6,275 nt of DNA from the NCBI GenBank assembly GCA_003446775.1, contig DMCH01000099.1:35549-41823 (forward strand), read 5' to 3'. How positions within the stretch are numbered: position 1 is the stretch's first letter; each line of letters begins with the position of its first letter. The stretch comes from Chloroflexota bacterium. Lineage in GTDB: Bacteria; Chloroflexota; Dormibacteria; Dormibacterales; Dormibacteraceae. The notes under the pieces were generated by a model, which saw only the letters and a program-made list of their open reading frames with translations, did not search any database and was not told the origin of the DNA. Both the position numbers and the translations under genes were made by a program. This document shows positions 1 to 5,675 of the stretch, piece by piece.

Positions 1-114
1 CAGCAGGGCAAGCTGAGAATGTCGCCCTACCACGGGCAGGTCTACACAGACGACCTCGCTCCGATCGAGCAGCTGATCGACCAGATCATCTTCAGCTACC
101 TCACCGGTCGATGA
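1..114 (+). CDS. C-terminal end of a spermidine synthase-like protein (partial)
   Basis: Frame 1 is open from the window edge to a TGA at 112-114 and gives the last 37 residues of a protein. The stretch VYTDDLAPIEQLIDQII resembles the C-terminal signature of spermidine synthase-like proteins, including those fused to a membrane domain, where a TDD-x-APVE motif lies near the end of the methyltransferase-like Rossmann domain. Such enzymes transfer an aminopropyl group from decarboxylated S-adenosylmethionine to a polyamine; many divergent members have no proven substrate. Only the tail is visible, so the catalytic residues and any membrane domain cannot be assessed. The next gene faces it. Assignment rests on one short motif and is moderate. 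Confidence 0.6.
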   Translation, partial: QQGKLRMSPYHGQVYTDDLAPIEQLIDQIIFSYLTGR

Positions 115-146
115 AAATCGCGGAGGGGACAGATGTCCCGCCCGCG

Positions 147-182
147 GACCCACCCCTCTCCTCGGGCACGCTGGGTGGGGTC
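147..182 (+). terminator. GC-rich hairpin downstream of the spermidine synthase-like gene
   Basis: Bases 147-155 pair with 173-182 as a nine-base-pair stem with one bulged G (177), enclosing a 17-base loop. It begins 33 bases after the stop codon. No T-run follows; only TCTTG overlaps its 3' edge, so it is either a weak intrinsic terminator or an mRNA 3'-end stabiliser. A smaller hairpin (126-130 with 135-139) precedes it. Confidence 0.35.
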
Positions 183-202
183 TTGAAGGGGGCATAGGTG
201 AC

Positions 203-220
203 GGCCGGAATAATCCGGCC
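203..220. terminator. Perfect 7-bp inverted repeat between convergent genes
   Basis: GGCCGGA at 203-209 is followed by the loop ATAA and its exact complement TCCGGCC at 214-220. It lies 50 bases beyond the thioesterase stop codon and about 90 beyond the opposing gene's stop, so it could serve both as a bidirectional terminator. Neither side has a T-tract, which lowers confidence in factor-independent termination. Confidence 0.35.
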
Positions 221-269
221 TAAGGCTCCACCTTGGGTACTGTCTAAGTAGTCCTAGAACTGGGCGTGG

Positions 270-704
270 TTACGGCTGATACAGAGGGATCGTGATTTTC
301 TCGCCCGCGACCTGCTGATCGGCCTCGACGCAGAGCAGGCGCACCCGGCCGGTCGCGACCACCTTCTTCTCTTCGTCGAGGACTCGCGCCTCCCAAACCT
401 GCGTGCGCCGTCCGCGCGTGATCGGCGTCGAGACCGCGTGCAGCTTGGCGCCTGCACGCACCGCGCGGACGAAGCTCGTGCTGTTCTCCAGCCCGACCAC
501 CGACTGGCCGCGGGGCAGCGCGTAGAGCGCGGCGCCTATCGACGCCAACGATTCGATCAACCCGCAATGAACGCCCCCGTGGACGATCCCATAGCTCTGC
601 AGGTGCTCGGGCCCCACGGTCAGCTCTGCGCGCACTTCCTCGTCGGTCGCGTGCGTGATGGTCACGCCCATCGCATGCAGCCAACCCTCAGGTGCCTCAT
701 TCAT
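270..704 (-). CDS. Hotdog-fold acyl-CoA thioesterase, PaaI/YdiI-like
   Basis: A 144-residue protein of the hotdog thioesterase superfamily, which hydrolyses the thioester of an acyl- or aroyl-CoA in the cytosol. It has the family core GIVHGGVHCGLIES, with H42-G43-G44 and E51. The Glu in an ES pair is the catalytic acid in the Arthrobacter-type branch (YdiI, EntH, MenI), so that branch is likelier than the Asp-using PaaI branch. The central strand region GLENSTSFVR and the later GRRTQVWEARV are also typical. Length matches the family (about 130-145). I chose the ATG at 704 because the protein then starts just before the first hotdog helix; the frame stays open to an upstream ATG at 788, but that longer form would run through the terminator hairpins at 751-778. 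No strong ribosome-binding site is seen. The substrate (DHNA-CoA, a phenylacetyl-pathway thioester or another) cannot be read from sequence. The gene lies downstream of tandem terminators and a structured RNA and may be controlled by them. Confidence 0.85.
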   Translation of the reverse strand: MNEAPEGWLHAMGVTITHATDEEVRAELTVGPEHLQSYGIVHGGVHCGLIESLASIGAALYALPRGQSVVGLENSTSFVRAVRAGAKLHAVSTPITRGRRTQVWEARVLDEEKKVVATGRVRLLCVEADQQVAGEKITIPLYQP

Positions 705-750
705 GCGTTCGGAGAAGTCCTGTCCCACAAGATCAAATCGTATCCGCGAT

Positions 751-778
751 GAAAGACGAGAGCCGGGCCCAAGCCCGG
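751..778 (-). terminator. Second (promoter-distal) intrinsic terminator-like hairpin
   Basis: Read on the minus strand, CCGGGC (778-773), loop TTGG (772-769) and GCCCGG (768-763) form a perfect six-base-pair stem, followed by CTCTCGTCTTTC. The last part is identical to the 3' arm and tail of the hairpin at 786-821. It ends about 47 bases before the thioesterase ATG, so it would act on transcription entering that gene. It is weaker than the first because the T-run is short and separated from the stem. Confidence 0.45.
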
Positions 779-805
779 TATCCGCCACAAAAGACGAGAG
801 CCGGG
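752..805. repeat. 16-bp direct repeat spanning both terminator 3' arms
   Basis: AAAGACGAGAGCCGGG occurs at 752-767 and again at 790-805, 38 bases apart start to start. On the minus strand each copy is a terminator 3' arm plus T-rich tail. The single left arm at 821-810 is complementary over 12 bases to either copy, so the two could compete for it. Confidence 0.9.
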
Positions 806-821
806 TTTCCCCGGCTCTCGT
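786..821 (-). terminator. Strong intrinsic terminator with GAAA loop
   Basis: On the minus strand ACGAGAGCCGGG (821-810) pairs perfectly over 12 base pairs with CCCGGCTCTCGT (805-794), closed by a GAAA tetraloop, and is followed directly by CTTTTGT (793-787). The GNRA-type loop and the T-rich tail both appear only in this orientation, so the transcript it ends runs leftwards from about 994. There is no protein gene between the putative promoter and this site, which implies a short untranslated transcript or leader. Confidence 0.8.
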
Positions 822-837
822 TGTCGACGTTCGCAGT

Positions 838-964
838 GCTTCCGCCTCCGACTCCAGGAGTCGGGTTCGGAAAAGGGGGCCCTAGAGGCTCACTTCCTCC
901 CGAGCTCCCGGCTGGCAAACGAGGCGGTTGGCACCACGATTCGGTTTATCCAAGCTTCCGCCTC
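838..964. repeat. 11-bp direct repeat GCTTCCGCCTC within the structured RNA
   Basis: The sequence occurs at 838-848 and 954-964. On the minus strand it reads GAGGCGGAAGC, and both copies include the heptamer able to pair with CCGCCTC at 927-921. The first copy does so locally in hairpin 1; the second is otherwise used in hairpin 2. This gives two mutually exclusive pairings. Confidence 0.8.
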
Positions 965-1000
965 ACCTCCTTTGCCCCACGGGCGTTGAACTTCGAAGGG

Positions 1001-1028
1001 AGTGTACCAGCCTCTGCGTCCTTCTCCA
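1001..1028 (-). promoter_or_regulatory. Possible sigma-70-type promoter for the structured RNA
   Basis: On the minus strand TGGAGA (1028-1023, four of six matches to TTGACA) is separated by 16 bases from TACACT (1006-1001, matching TAnnnT). Transcription would start near 994-993, about ten bases before hairpin 1. Such matches are common by chance; the fit with the RNA structure is the main support. Confidence 0.3.
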
Positions 1029-1041
1029 TCTAGCGCACCAC

Positions 1042-1047
1042 TAAACT
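1042..1047 (+). promoter_or_regulatory. Possible -10 element for the gal operon
   Basis: TAAACT matches TAnnnT and ends nine bases before the ATG at 1057. No convincing -35 box and no ribosome-binding site are seen upstream of that ATG, so a leaderless transcript beginning at or next to the start codon is plausible. It would be divergent from the promoter proposed at 1001-1028, with the two -10 boxes about 35 bases apart. Confidence 0.3.
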
Positions 1048-1056
1048 CTTGGCTCG

Positions 1057-1218
1057 ATGTCTAGGGGTGCGGCCGCGCCGGCCGAGCAGAGTGCGATTCC
1101 CCACCCCATCCCTTCTCGTAAGACGGGCCGGGCGAAGACTTCGACGCCGGGCCGGCTGAAGAAGCGAGTGGTGCCCAAACCCGACGGGCGCTATCTCATC
1201 TATTACGAGACACCTTGA
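1057..1218 (+). CDS. Small basic protein of unknown function, first gene of the gal operon
   Basis: An ATG opens a 53-codon frame that ends with TGA at 1216-1218. The first 20 residues are rich in Ala and Pro, and the rest is basic (11 Arg/Lys against 3 Asp/Glu overall). The C-terminus KPDGRYLIYYETP looks like a folded, conserved element: a turn at PDGR followed by a hydrophobic strand. There is no membrane segment or Cys. Its stop overlaps the galT start as TTGA, typical of translational coupling and the main argument that it is a real gene. No Shine-Dalgarno sequence precedes it, and it may be leaderless. I do not recognise the family. Roles such as nucleic-acid binding or galT translation control would be guesses. 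A shorter form starting at the GTG codons at 1168 or 1171 is possible. Confidence 0.6.
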   Translation: MSRGAAAPAEQSAIPHPIPSRKTGRAKTSTPGRLKKRVVPKPDGRYLIYYETP

Positions 1219-2123
1219 GCGAGCTTCGCTGGCACCCGCTTTTGGAAGAGTGGGTCACCGTCGCGCCATGGCGACAGGACCGCACTTATCACCCGCCCGA
1301 GGATCACTGTCCGCTCTGTCCCACCAGGCCCGGCCATCCCGAAACCGAGATCCCCGAGCCCGACTACTACATCGCGGTGTTCGAGAATCGGTTCCCATCG
1401 TTCACGGGAGAGCAGGGACGGTGCGAGGTGGTCTGCTACACGCCGGATCACGACTCATCGCTCGGGGAGCAGAGCGTCGAACACATTCGCGACCTCATCG
1501 AGGTGTGGCGCGACCGCACAAGTGAGCTGAGCCGCCTCCCCAACGTGCGCTACGTCTACATATTCGAGAACCGTGGCGAGGAGATAGGCGTGACGCTGAG
1601 TCACCCACATGGACAGATCTACGCGTATCCGTTTCTCCCGCCGGTCCTGAAGAGAGAGTTGCGGGCCGAGGCGCGGTACATACGCGAACACGGCCGCTGC
1701 CTCTACTGCGACGTGCTCCAGGGTGAGCTCGAAGGCGAGCGGACCGTCCTGAGCGATGAGAACTGGATCGCGTTCGTACCGCCCTTCGCGAGATGGCCGT
1801 ACGAGGTGCACCTGGCTCCGCGGCGACACCGTGGCGGACTGCTCGACCTCGACCGCGACGACGACGAGTCATTCGCGCGAATCTTGAAAGGGCTGCTGCA
1901 GAAATACGACCGGCTTTTCAAACGCCCGCTGCCTTACGTGATGGCGATGCACCAGACACCTCCGGGCCGCGCCCGGAACGACCATCACTTTCATGTCGAG
2001 TTCTACCCGCCCAACCGCACTCGCGACAAGCTCAAGTACCTGGCGGGATCGGAGCTCGGCGCCGGCGCTTTCATCGTTGATGCGCGCGCAGAGGACAAGG
2101 CCGCGGAGCTTCGTGAAGCCTAG
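1215..2123 (+). CDS. galT: Galactose-1-phosphate uridylyltransferase
   Basis: A 302-residue HIT-superfamily enzyme of the Leloir pathway. It exchanges UMP between UDP-glucose and galactose-1-phosphate, giving UDP-galactose and glucose-1-phosphate, in the cytosol. The active-site motif HPHGQ is at 130-134; by homology with the E. coli enzyme, His132 is the nucleophile and Gln134 stabilises the uridylyl intermediate. Zinc ligands are expected from CPLC (C32, C35), H79 in TPDH and H130. The second-site histidines fit H246 (MAMHQTP) and H258/H260 (HHFHVEF). The closing AGSELGAGAF is typical. It is shorter than the E. coli protein (348). An extra CLYC pair at 162-165 could hold another metal. The start is the TTG at 1215, overlapping the stop of the upstream small gene; the protein then begins SELRW, as GalTs usually do. 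Only a weak GAGA lies upstream, consistent with coupling. Confidence 0.93.
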   Translation: MSELRWHPLLEEWVTVAPWRQDRTYHPPEDHCPLCPTRPGHPETEIPEPDYYIAVFENRFPSFTGEQGRCEVVCYTPDHDSSLGEQSVEHIRDLIEVWRDRTSELSRLPNVRYVYIFENRGEEIGVTLSHPHGQIYAYPFLPPVLKRELRAEARYIREHGRCLYCDVLQGELEGERTVLSDENWIAFVPPFARWPYEVHLAPRRHRGGLLDLDRDDDESFARILKGLLQKYDRLFKRPLPYVMAMHQTPPGRARNDHHFHVEFYPPNRTRDKLKYLAGSELGAGAFIVDARAEDKAAELREA

Positions 2124-3042
2124 GGGCAAGCGTCCCGTGGCTTGGCATGGGCGCGCACCGGGCCGCGTGAACCTCATCGGAGAGCACGTTGATTACCTCG
2201 GGGGTGTCGTGCTGCCCGCAGCGGTCGATCGGCACACGCGGGTCAGCGGCCGCCAGGCAAGGGAGTGGTCGATCGAAAGCAACGTTGGCGGCGGCCTCGA
2301 CTATCTGCGCGCGATTGGCGTCGAGCTTGGGGCGCCACCGCAGTCAGTGGCGGTGGAGTCCGAGGTCCCTCCGGGGTCCGGTCTCAGCTCTTCGGCCGCG
2401 CTCCTCGTCGCGATTGCGGCCGGCCTGCGTCCAGAGCTCGACGGTGTCGAGGCCGCCCTCGCGTGCCAGCGCGCCGAGCAAGCGGCCACCGGCGTGCATG
2501 TGGGGGTGATGGACCAGTTCGCTTCGGCCCTCGGCCGCCGCGGCCATGCCTTGCTGCTCGACTGCTCGACCCTCGAGTATCAACCGGTGCCATTCCCTGA
2601 CGAGCTCGTGATCGCCGTCATTGATTCCGGCGAGCATCGTTCGCTTGCCGACACGCCTTACAACGAGCGCCGCCGCGAAGCCGAGGCAGGCGACCCGAAA
2701 CGAATGCGGCACGTCGAATCGGAGATCGTTCGCGTCCATGCCTTCGTCGATGCGCTCAAAGAACGCCGCTTCGAGCGGTTGGGGGTTCTTCTCAAGGAAT
2801 CGCATCAGAGCCTGCGTGACGATTTCGAAGTCTCGACGCCGACCGTCGATGCGCTCGTGGAGCAGGCGTGGGGGATCGAAGGCTGCCTCGGCGCCCGGAT
2901 CATGGGTGCGGGCTTTGGCGGCAGCATCCTGGCGCTCATCGAGCGAGGCCGTGAAACATCATTTGCCGAGGCGATGAAGCGCGAGGTCATCTACTGCGCG
3001 ACGGCGGACGGCGCATTCACGCATCAAGTGAAAGCCCTTTGA
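2113..3042 (+). CDS. galK: Galactokinase (compact GHMP kinase)
   Basis: A 309-residue GHMP-family kinase that phosphorylates galactose at C1 with ATP, feeding GalT next door. Motif 1, the galactokinase signature, is GRVNLIGEHVDY at 17-28, with H25 and D27 at sugar-contact positions. Motif 2, the ATP loop PPGSGLSSSAAL, is at 86-97. The catalytic Asp is D134 in VMDQ, and motif 3, GAGFGG, is at 265-270. The GTG at 2113 is chosen because the signature begins 16 residues later, GGAG lies four bases upstream, and it overlaps galT by 11 bp; the longer frame from 1993 would read through galT and adds nonsense. The protein is 70-80 residues shorter than E. coli or human GalK. Much of the loss is in the segment after YNERRREAEAG (183-193), which runs almost directly into KRMRHVESE. 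Another sugar substrate is possible for so short a member, but the galT context favours galactose. Confidence 0.9.
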   Translation: MKPRGKRPVAWHGRAPGRVNLIGEHVDYLGGVVLPAAVDRHTRVSGRQAREWSIESNVGGGLDYLRAIGVELGAPPQSVAVESEVPPGSGLSSSAALLVAIAAGLRPELDGVEAALACQRAEQAATGVHVGVMDQFASALGRRGHALLLDCSTLEYQPVPFPDELVIAVIDSGEHRSLADTPYNERRREAEAGDPKRMRHVESEIVRVHAFVDALKERRFERLGVLLKESHQSLRDDFEVSTPTVDALVEQAWGIEGCLGARIMGAGFGGSILALIERGRETSFAEAMKREVIYCATADGAFTHQVKAL

Positions 3043-5675
3043 GCGACTGCCTTTTCCTCCCGCTGCCGCAGCGGTCCGGGGGCATCCGAGAGCTGAGCGG
3101 CTGGGAGGCGGTGTGGATGCCCCTTGGCGAAGGCGAGGCGGAACGTCTCACCATCGGCAGGGGCGTGGGCTGGAAGCCGATCGAAGTTCCGCGTCAGCTT
3201 GCGGCCAACAGGGACCGCCAGGCGGTGTGGTATCGCACCGAGTTCCAGCGTCCGGACCATTCCGGACGTGTGCTCCTGCGCATCGGCGGCGCGTTTCTCG
3301 CCACCCATGCGTGGCTCAACGGCAAGCTGCTCGGTTCGCACTACGGATACTTCGCGCCGTTCGGCTTCGACCTCACGCCTTATCTGAAGGACGAGAACCT
3401 GCTCGTCATCTGCTGCGAATCGCCGGTGGAAACCGAGCCCGACAAGAAGCGGCACATCATGGGCGTCTTCAACGACGGCGAGCTGAAGCCCTATCCAGCG
3501 TCCGCGTACTCGAGCCTGCCCGACCCATACCGGTGGGAGGTACCGGTCGGCCTTTGGCGCTCCGTCGAGCTCGAGTACGTCGGTCCCATCGCCATCGAGT
3601 GGATGCGACTCAAACCTAGTTTTGAAGCGGGCGACGGACGGCTGGAGGTCGAGGCCCGGCTCCGGAACCTTGACGGCCGCCAGATGGAGGGACAGATCGA
3701 GGTCGTGGTCTCTTCGGCCGGCGCGGATCGAACTACCACGCCTCTACGCCTGCACCGCGAGGTGCGGCTGGCCGGCGGGGGAGAGCAAACCGTTTCGATG
3801 AAGCTTGCGCTCCCTGGCGCGAGGCGCTGGGAACCATGGCGCTTTGGCGAGCAGCCGATGTATCGCGCCGAGATGGTCGCCCGCGCAGCCGGCGGCGCGG
3901 AGTCGACGCGCGTCGAGGATGCGTTCGCGTTCAGGGAGTTGAAGTGGGACATCGGGCCGCGTCGCTGGAGCTTTGCCGTCAACGGCCGGCCGATGTTCTT
4001 GCGAGGTGCAGGCTATGCCCCCTCGTATCGCCTCGACGAGCTCACACCCGAGCGCTTCGACGCCGACCTTCGCATCGCCAAAGAGACCAACCTGGATGCG
4101 CTCCGCGTCCTCGCCAACGTTTTGCCGGCCGAGTTCTATCGACGCGCGGATGAGGCGGGCATGCTGCTGCTGCAGGAGCTCCCACTCCTCGGCGCTTACG
4201 CGTACCACGCGCGCAGCGACGACGGACGCTTCTTCGATGCCTCCGCGCGCGAGCAGCAGACCGAGATGGTCGAGCTGTTGCGCAACCACCCCTCGGTCGC
4301 AGTCTGGGTCGCACACAACGACCCGCCGTGGCTGGCGGTCAACACCGACCTAGGCGACGTCAATGCGGTGCGGCAGAACATCTCCATCGACCAGGAATTG
4401 CGAGCGACGTTCGAGCGTCTCGACCGCACACGCCCGGCGCTCGCCGCATCTGGAGACATCGACCAACAGGTTCTGCAGGGCTGGGAGTCGGGAGCGTGGC
4501 GGGACCTCACCGATGCCGAGCCGGTGATGGTCACCGCCTTCGGTGCGCAGGCGCTGCCCGCCGTCGACTCGCCGGTATGGGAGTCAATTGAGGCCGGTGG
4601 CGTTCGCGGGGCTCGGTGGCCGGTCGCCGACGATGATGCCGCCTGGCGGTACGCGGGGTTTCAACCCGTGAATTGGGCAGAGCGCGGAGTCGGCTTGCCC
4701 TCGGCGCACACGAGCCTCGAGTCGTATGTCGAATCGTCCCAAGAATTTCAAGCTCATGTCGTTCGTGTCGCCGCAGAGCATCTTCGAACGCGCAAGTTCG
4801 AGCCTTGCTGGGGCGCGTTCGCCTTTCACCTCGTGGACCCGTTTCCAGGCATCGGCTTCGGTCTGCTGGATAACGCACGCCTGCCCAAGCCGGCGCTGGA
4901 TGCCCTGGCGCAGGCCTTCAGGCCCACTCGGTTGATCATCGAGCCGCTCGCGTTCGATCCGGATCGACCGTTCGGAATCATTCAGCGGCCCGCCGTTCCG
5001 TTCAGCGCCCGACTCATCATCGTCAACGATGACCCGGATCTCGGCGGATCAGGCATGGTGCGCTGGACGTTGATGCGCGAGCGACGCGCCGGCCGCCGCG
5101 GCGTACGTCACCTCGCGGACGCGTTGCAGCGAAAATTTTCGGGGGCGGCTGACGTCGCGTTGCCAACCGCCTTCGAGCCCGCCGTCAACGCCACCACGTT
5201 GAGCGTGCCGCTCGAGGTCGAAGGCGTCTACCGGCTCGACGCCTCACTCACCGTTTCGGGTCAGCTCGTCGACCGGACAGAGCTGCGTTTCACGGTGACT
5301 TCGACGCTTCCATCGCCGCGGCCGCGGCCCGAGCTTCCGCGCTATCTGGCAGAGGGCCTCGCCGACCTGGCGAGCCTGCGAGCGGAGGACGACGGCTTGA
5401 GCTTCGTCATCGAGAACCGGACACGGCCCGCGGTGCTGGCTGGAATCGGCAACCTGCGCCTCGACGGCGTACCGATGGTCCGCCACGACATCCAGATCGA
5501 GACGCATGCCGGGCGCGCGCCCTTCCCACGTCACCTCGACATGCCCGTCGGCCGGAGCCTGCGCATTCACGTCGTAACTGGACAGCCGCTCGGAGCGGGA
5601 CGTCACTCGCTCGACGCCGACATCACCGTCCCTGGCGTAGCGTCGGGACGGGTGTTGATCAGCGGCGTCGTGTAA
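3039..5675 (+). CDS. GH2-like glycosidase homologue with altered catalytic residues
   Basis: An 878-residue protein with the layout of GH2 beta-mannosidase/exo-glucosaminidase-type enzymes. There is a jelly-roll sugar-binding domain at about 17-180 (WYRTEF, AWLNGKLLGSHYGYFAPFGFDLT, PVGLWRSVEL). An Ig-like domain follows at about 182-298, then a TIM-barrel at about 300-630 (FLRGAGYAP, FYRRADEAGMLLLQELP, LRNHPSVAVWVAHNDPP, LLDNARLPKPALDALAQAF). Beta-rich C-terminal domains run to 878. Such enzymes retain stereochemistry using an acid/base Glu after Asn and a nucleophile Glu in a SEFG-like motif. Here those positions read N427-D428 and T499-A500-F501-G502. The C-terminal Ig-like regions are less conserved. 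There is no signal peptide, so it is cytosolic. It starts with TTG at 3039, overlapping the galK stop as TTGA; a later ATG at 3117 would cut off the first conserved strand. It is last in the gal operon, so a galactose-containing ligand is plausible but unproven. The frame is intact, with no sign of decay. Confidence 0.8.
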   Translation: MSDCLFLPLPQRSGGIRELSGWEAVWMPLGEGEAERLTIGRGVGWKPIEVPRQLAANRDRQAVWYRTEFQRPDHSGRVLLRIGGAFLATHAWLNGKLLGSHYGYFAPFGFDLTPYLKDENLLVICCESPVETEPDKKRHIMGVFNDGELKPYPASAYSSLPDPYRWEVPVGLWRSVELEYVGPIAIEWMRLKPSFEAGDGRLEVEARLRNLDGRQMEGQIEVVVSSAGADRTTTPLRLHREVRLAGGGEQTVSMKLALPGARRWEPWRFGEQPMYRAEMVARAAGGAESTRVEDAFAFRELKWDIGPRRWSFAVNGRPMFLRGAGYAPSYRLDELTPERFDADLRIAKETNLDALRVLANVLPAEFYRRADEAGMLLLQELPLLGAYAYHARSDDGRFFDASAREQQTEMVELLRNHPSVAVWVAHNDPPWLAVNTDLGDVNAVRQNISIDQELRATFERLDRTRPALAASGDIDQQVLQGWESGAWRDLTDAEPVMVTAFGAQALPAVDSPVWESIEAGGVRGARWPVADDDAAWRYAGFQPVNWAERGVGLPSAHTSLESYVESSQEFQAHVVRVAAEHLRTRKFEPCWGAFAFHLVDPFPGIGFGLLDNARLPKPALDALAQAFRPTRLIIEPLAFDPDRPFGIIQRPAVPFSARLIIVNDDPDLGGSGMVRWTLMRERRAGRRGVRHLADALQRKFSGAADVALPTAFEPAVNATTLSVPLEVEGVYRLDASLTVSGQLVDRTELRFTVTSTLPSPRPRPELPRYLAEGLADLASLRAEDDGLSFVIENRTRPAVLAGIGNLRLDGVPMVRHDIQIETHAGRAPFPRHLDMPVGRSLRIHVVTGQPLGAGRHSLDADITVPGVASGRVLISGVV

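Larger units (their letters stand above)
786..994 (-). ncRNA. Candidate structured RNA or attenuator leader upstream of the thioesterase gene
   Basis: About 209 bases lie between a possible promoter and a strong terminator and fold into ordered elements (minus strand). Hairpin 1 is a long bulged stem: CCCG 983-980 with 910-907; GGCAAA 976-971 with 919-914; GAGGCGG 964-958 with 927-921; TTGG 953-950 with 931-928; ACCG 945-942 with 936-933 (last pair a wobble). It has a 3x3 internal loop and bulges GGAGGT, AAGC and ATAA. Hairpin 2 pairs CCGAC-type arms at 872-840: an outer TTCCG/CGGAA, a 3x3 loop and an inner CCGACTC/GAGTCGG. The terminator at 786-821 follows. I compared it by eye with consensus features of RNase P, tmRNA, SRP RNA, T-boxes and common riboswitches and saw no match. 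It could be an independent small RNA or a regulated leader of the thioesterase gene; the 5' end is inferred. Confidence 0.5.

Noticed and set aside
705..788. N-terminal extension of the thioesterase from an ATG at 788
   Set aside because: The added 28 residues would be encoded by the second terminator hairpin and do not resemble the hotdog family; the ATG at 704 gives the usual family length.
963..973. TCACCTCCTTT on the plus strand as the 3' end of a 16S rRNA gene
   Set aside because: The bases preceding it do not match conserved 16S helices; it is better read as a minus-strand ribosome-binding sequence.
914..976. T-box or common riboswitch motifs in the structured RNA (GTGGTGCC near 937-930, GGGGCAAAGG near 978-969)
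   Set aside because: The matches to the T-box core and to the c-di-GMP-I core are partial, and the other obligatory conserved segments are absent.
692..1033. Plus-strand open frame of 113 codons across the thioesterase start and the intergenic region
   Set aside because: Its composition is that of translated hairpins, it has no recognisable domain or ribosome-binding site, and the region is better explained by minus-strand RNA structure.
1993..2112. Upstream ATG for galK at 1993
   Set aside because: It would add 40 low-complexity residues encoded out of frame within galT; the GTG at 2113 has a GGAG and places the GHMP signature correctly.
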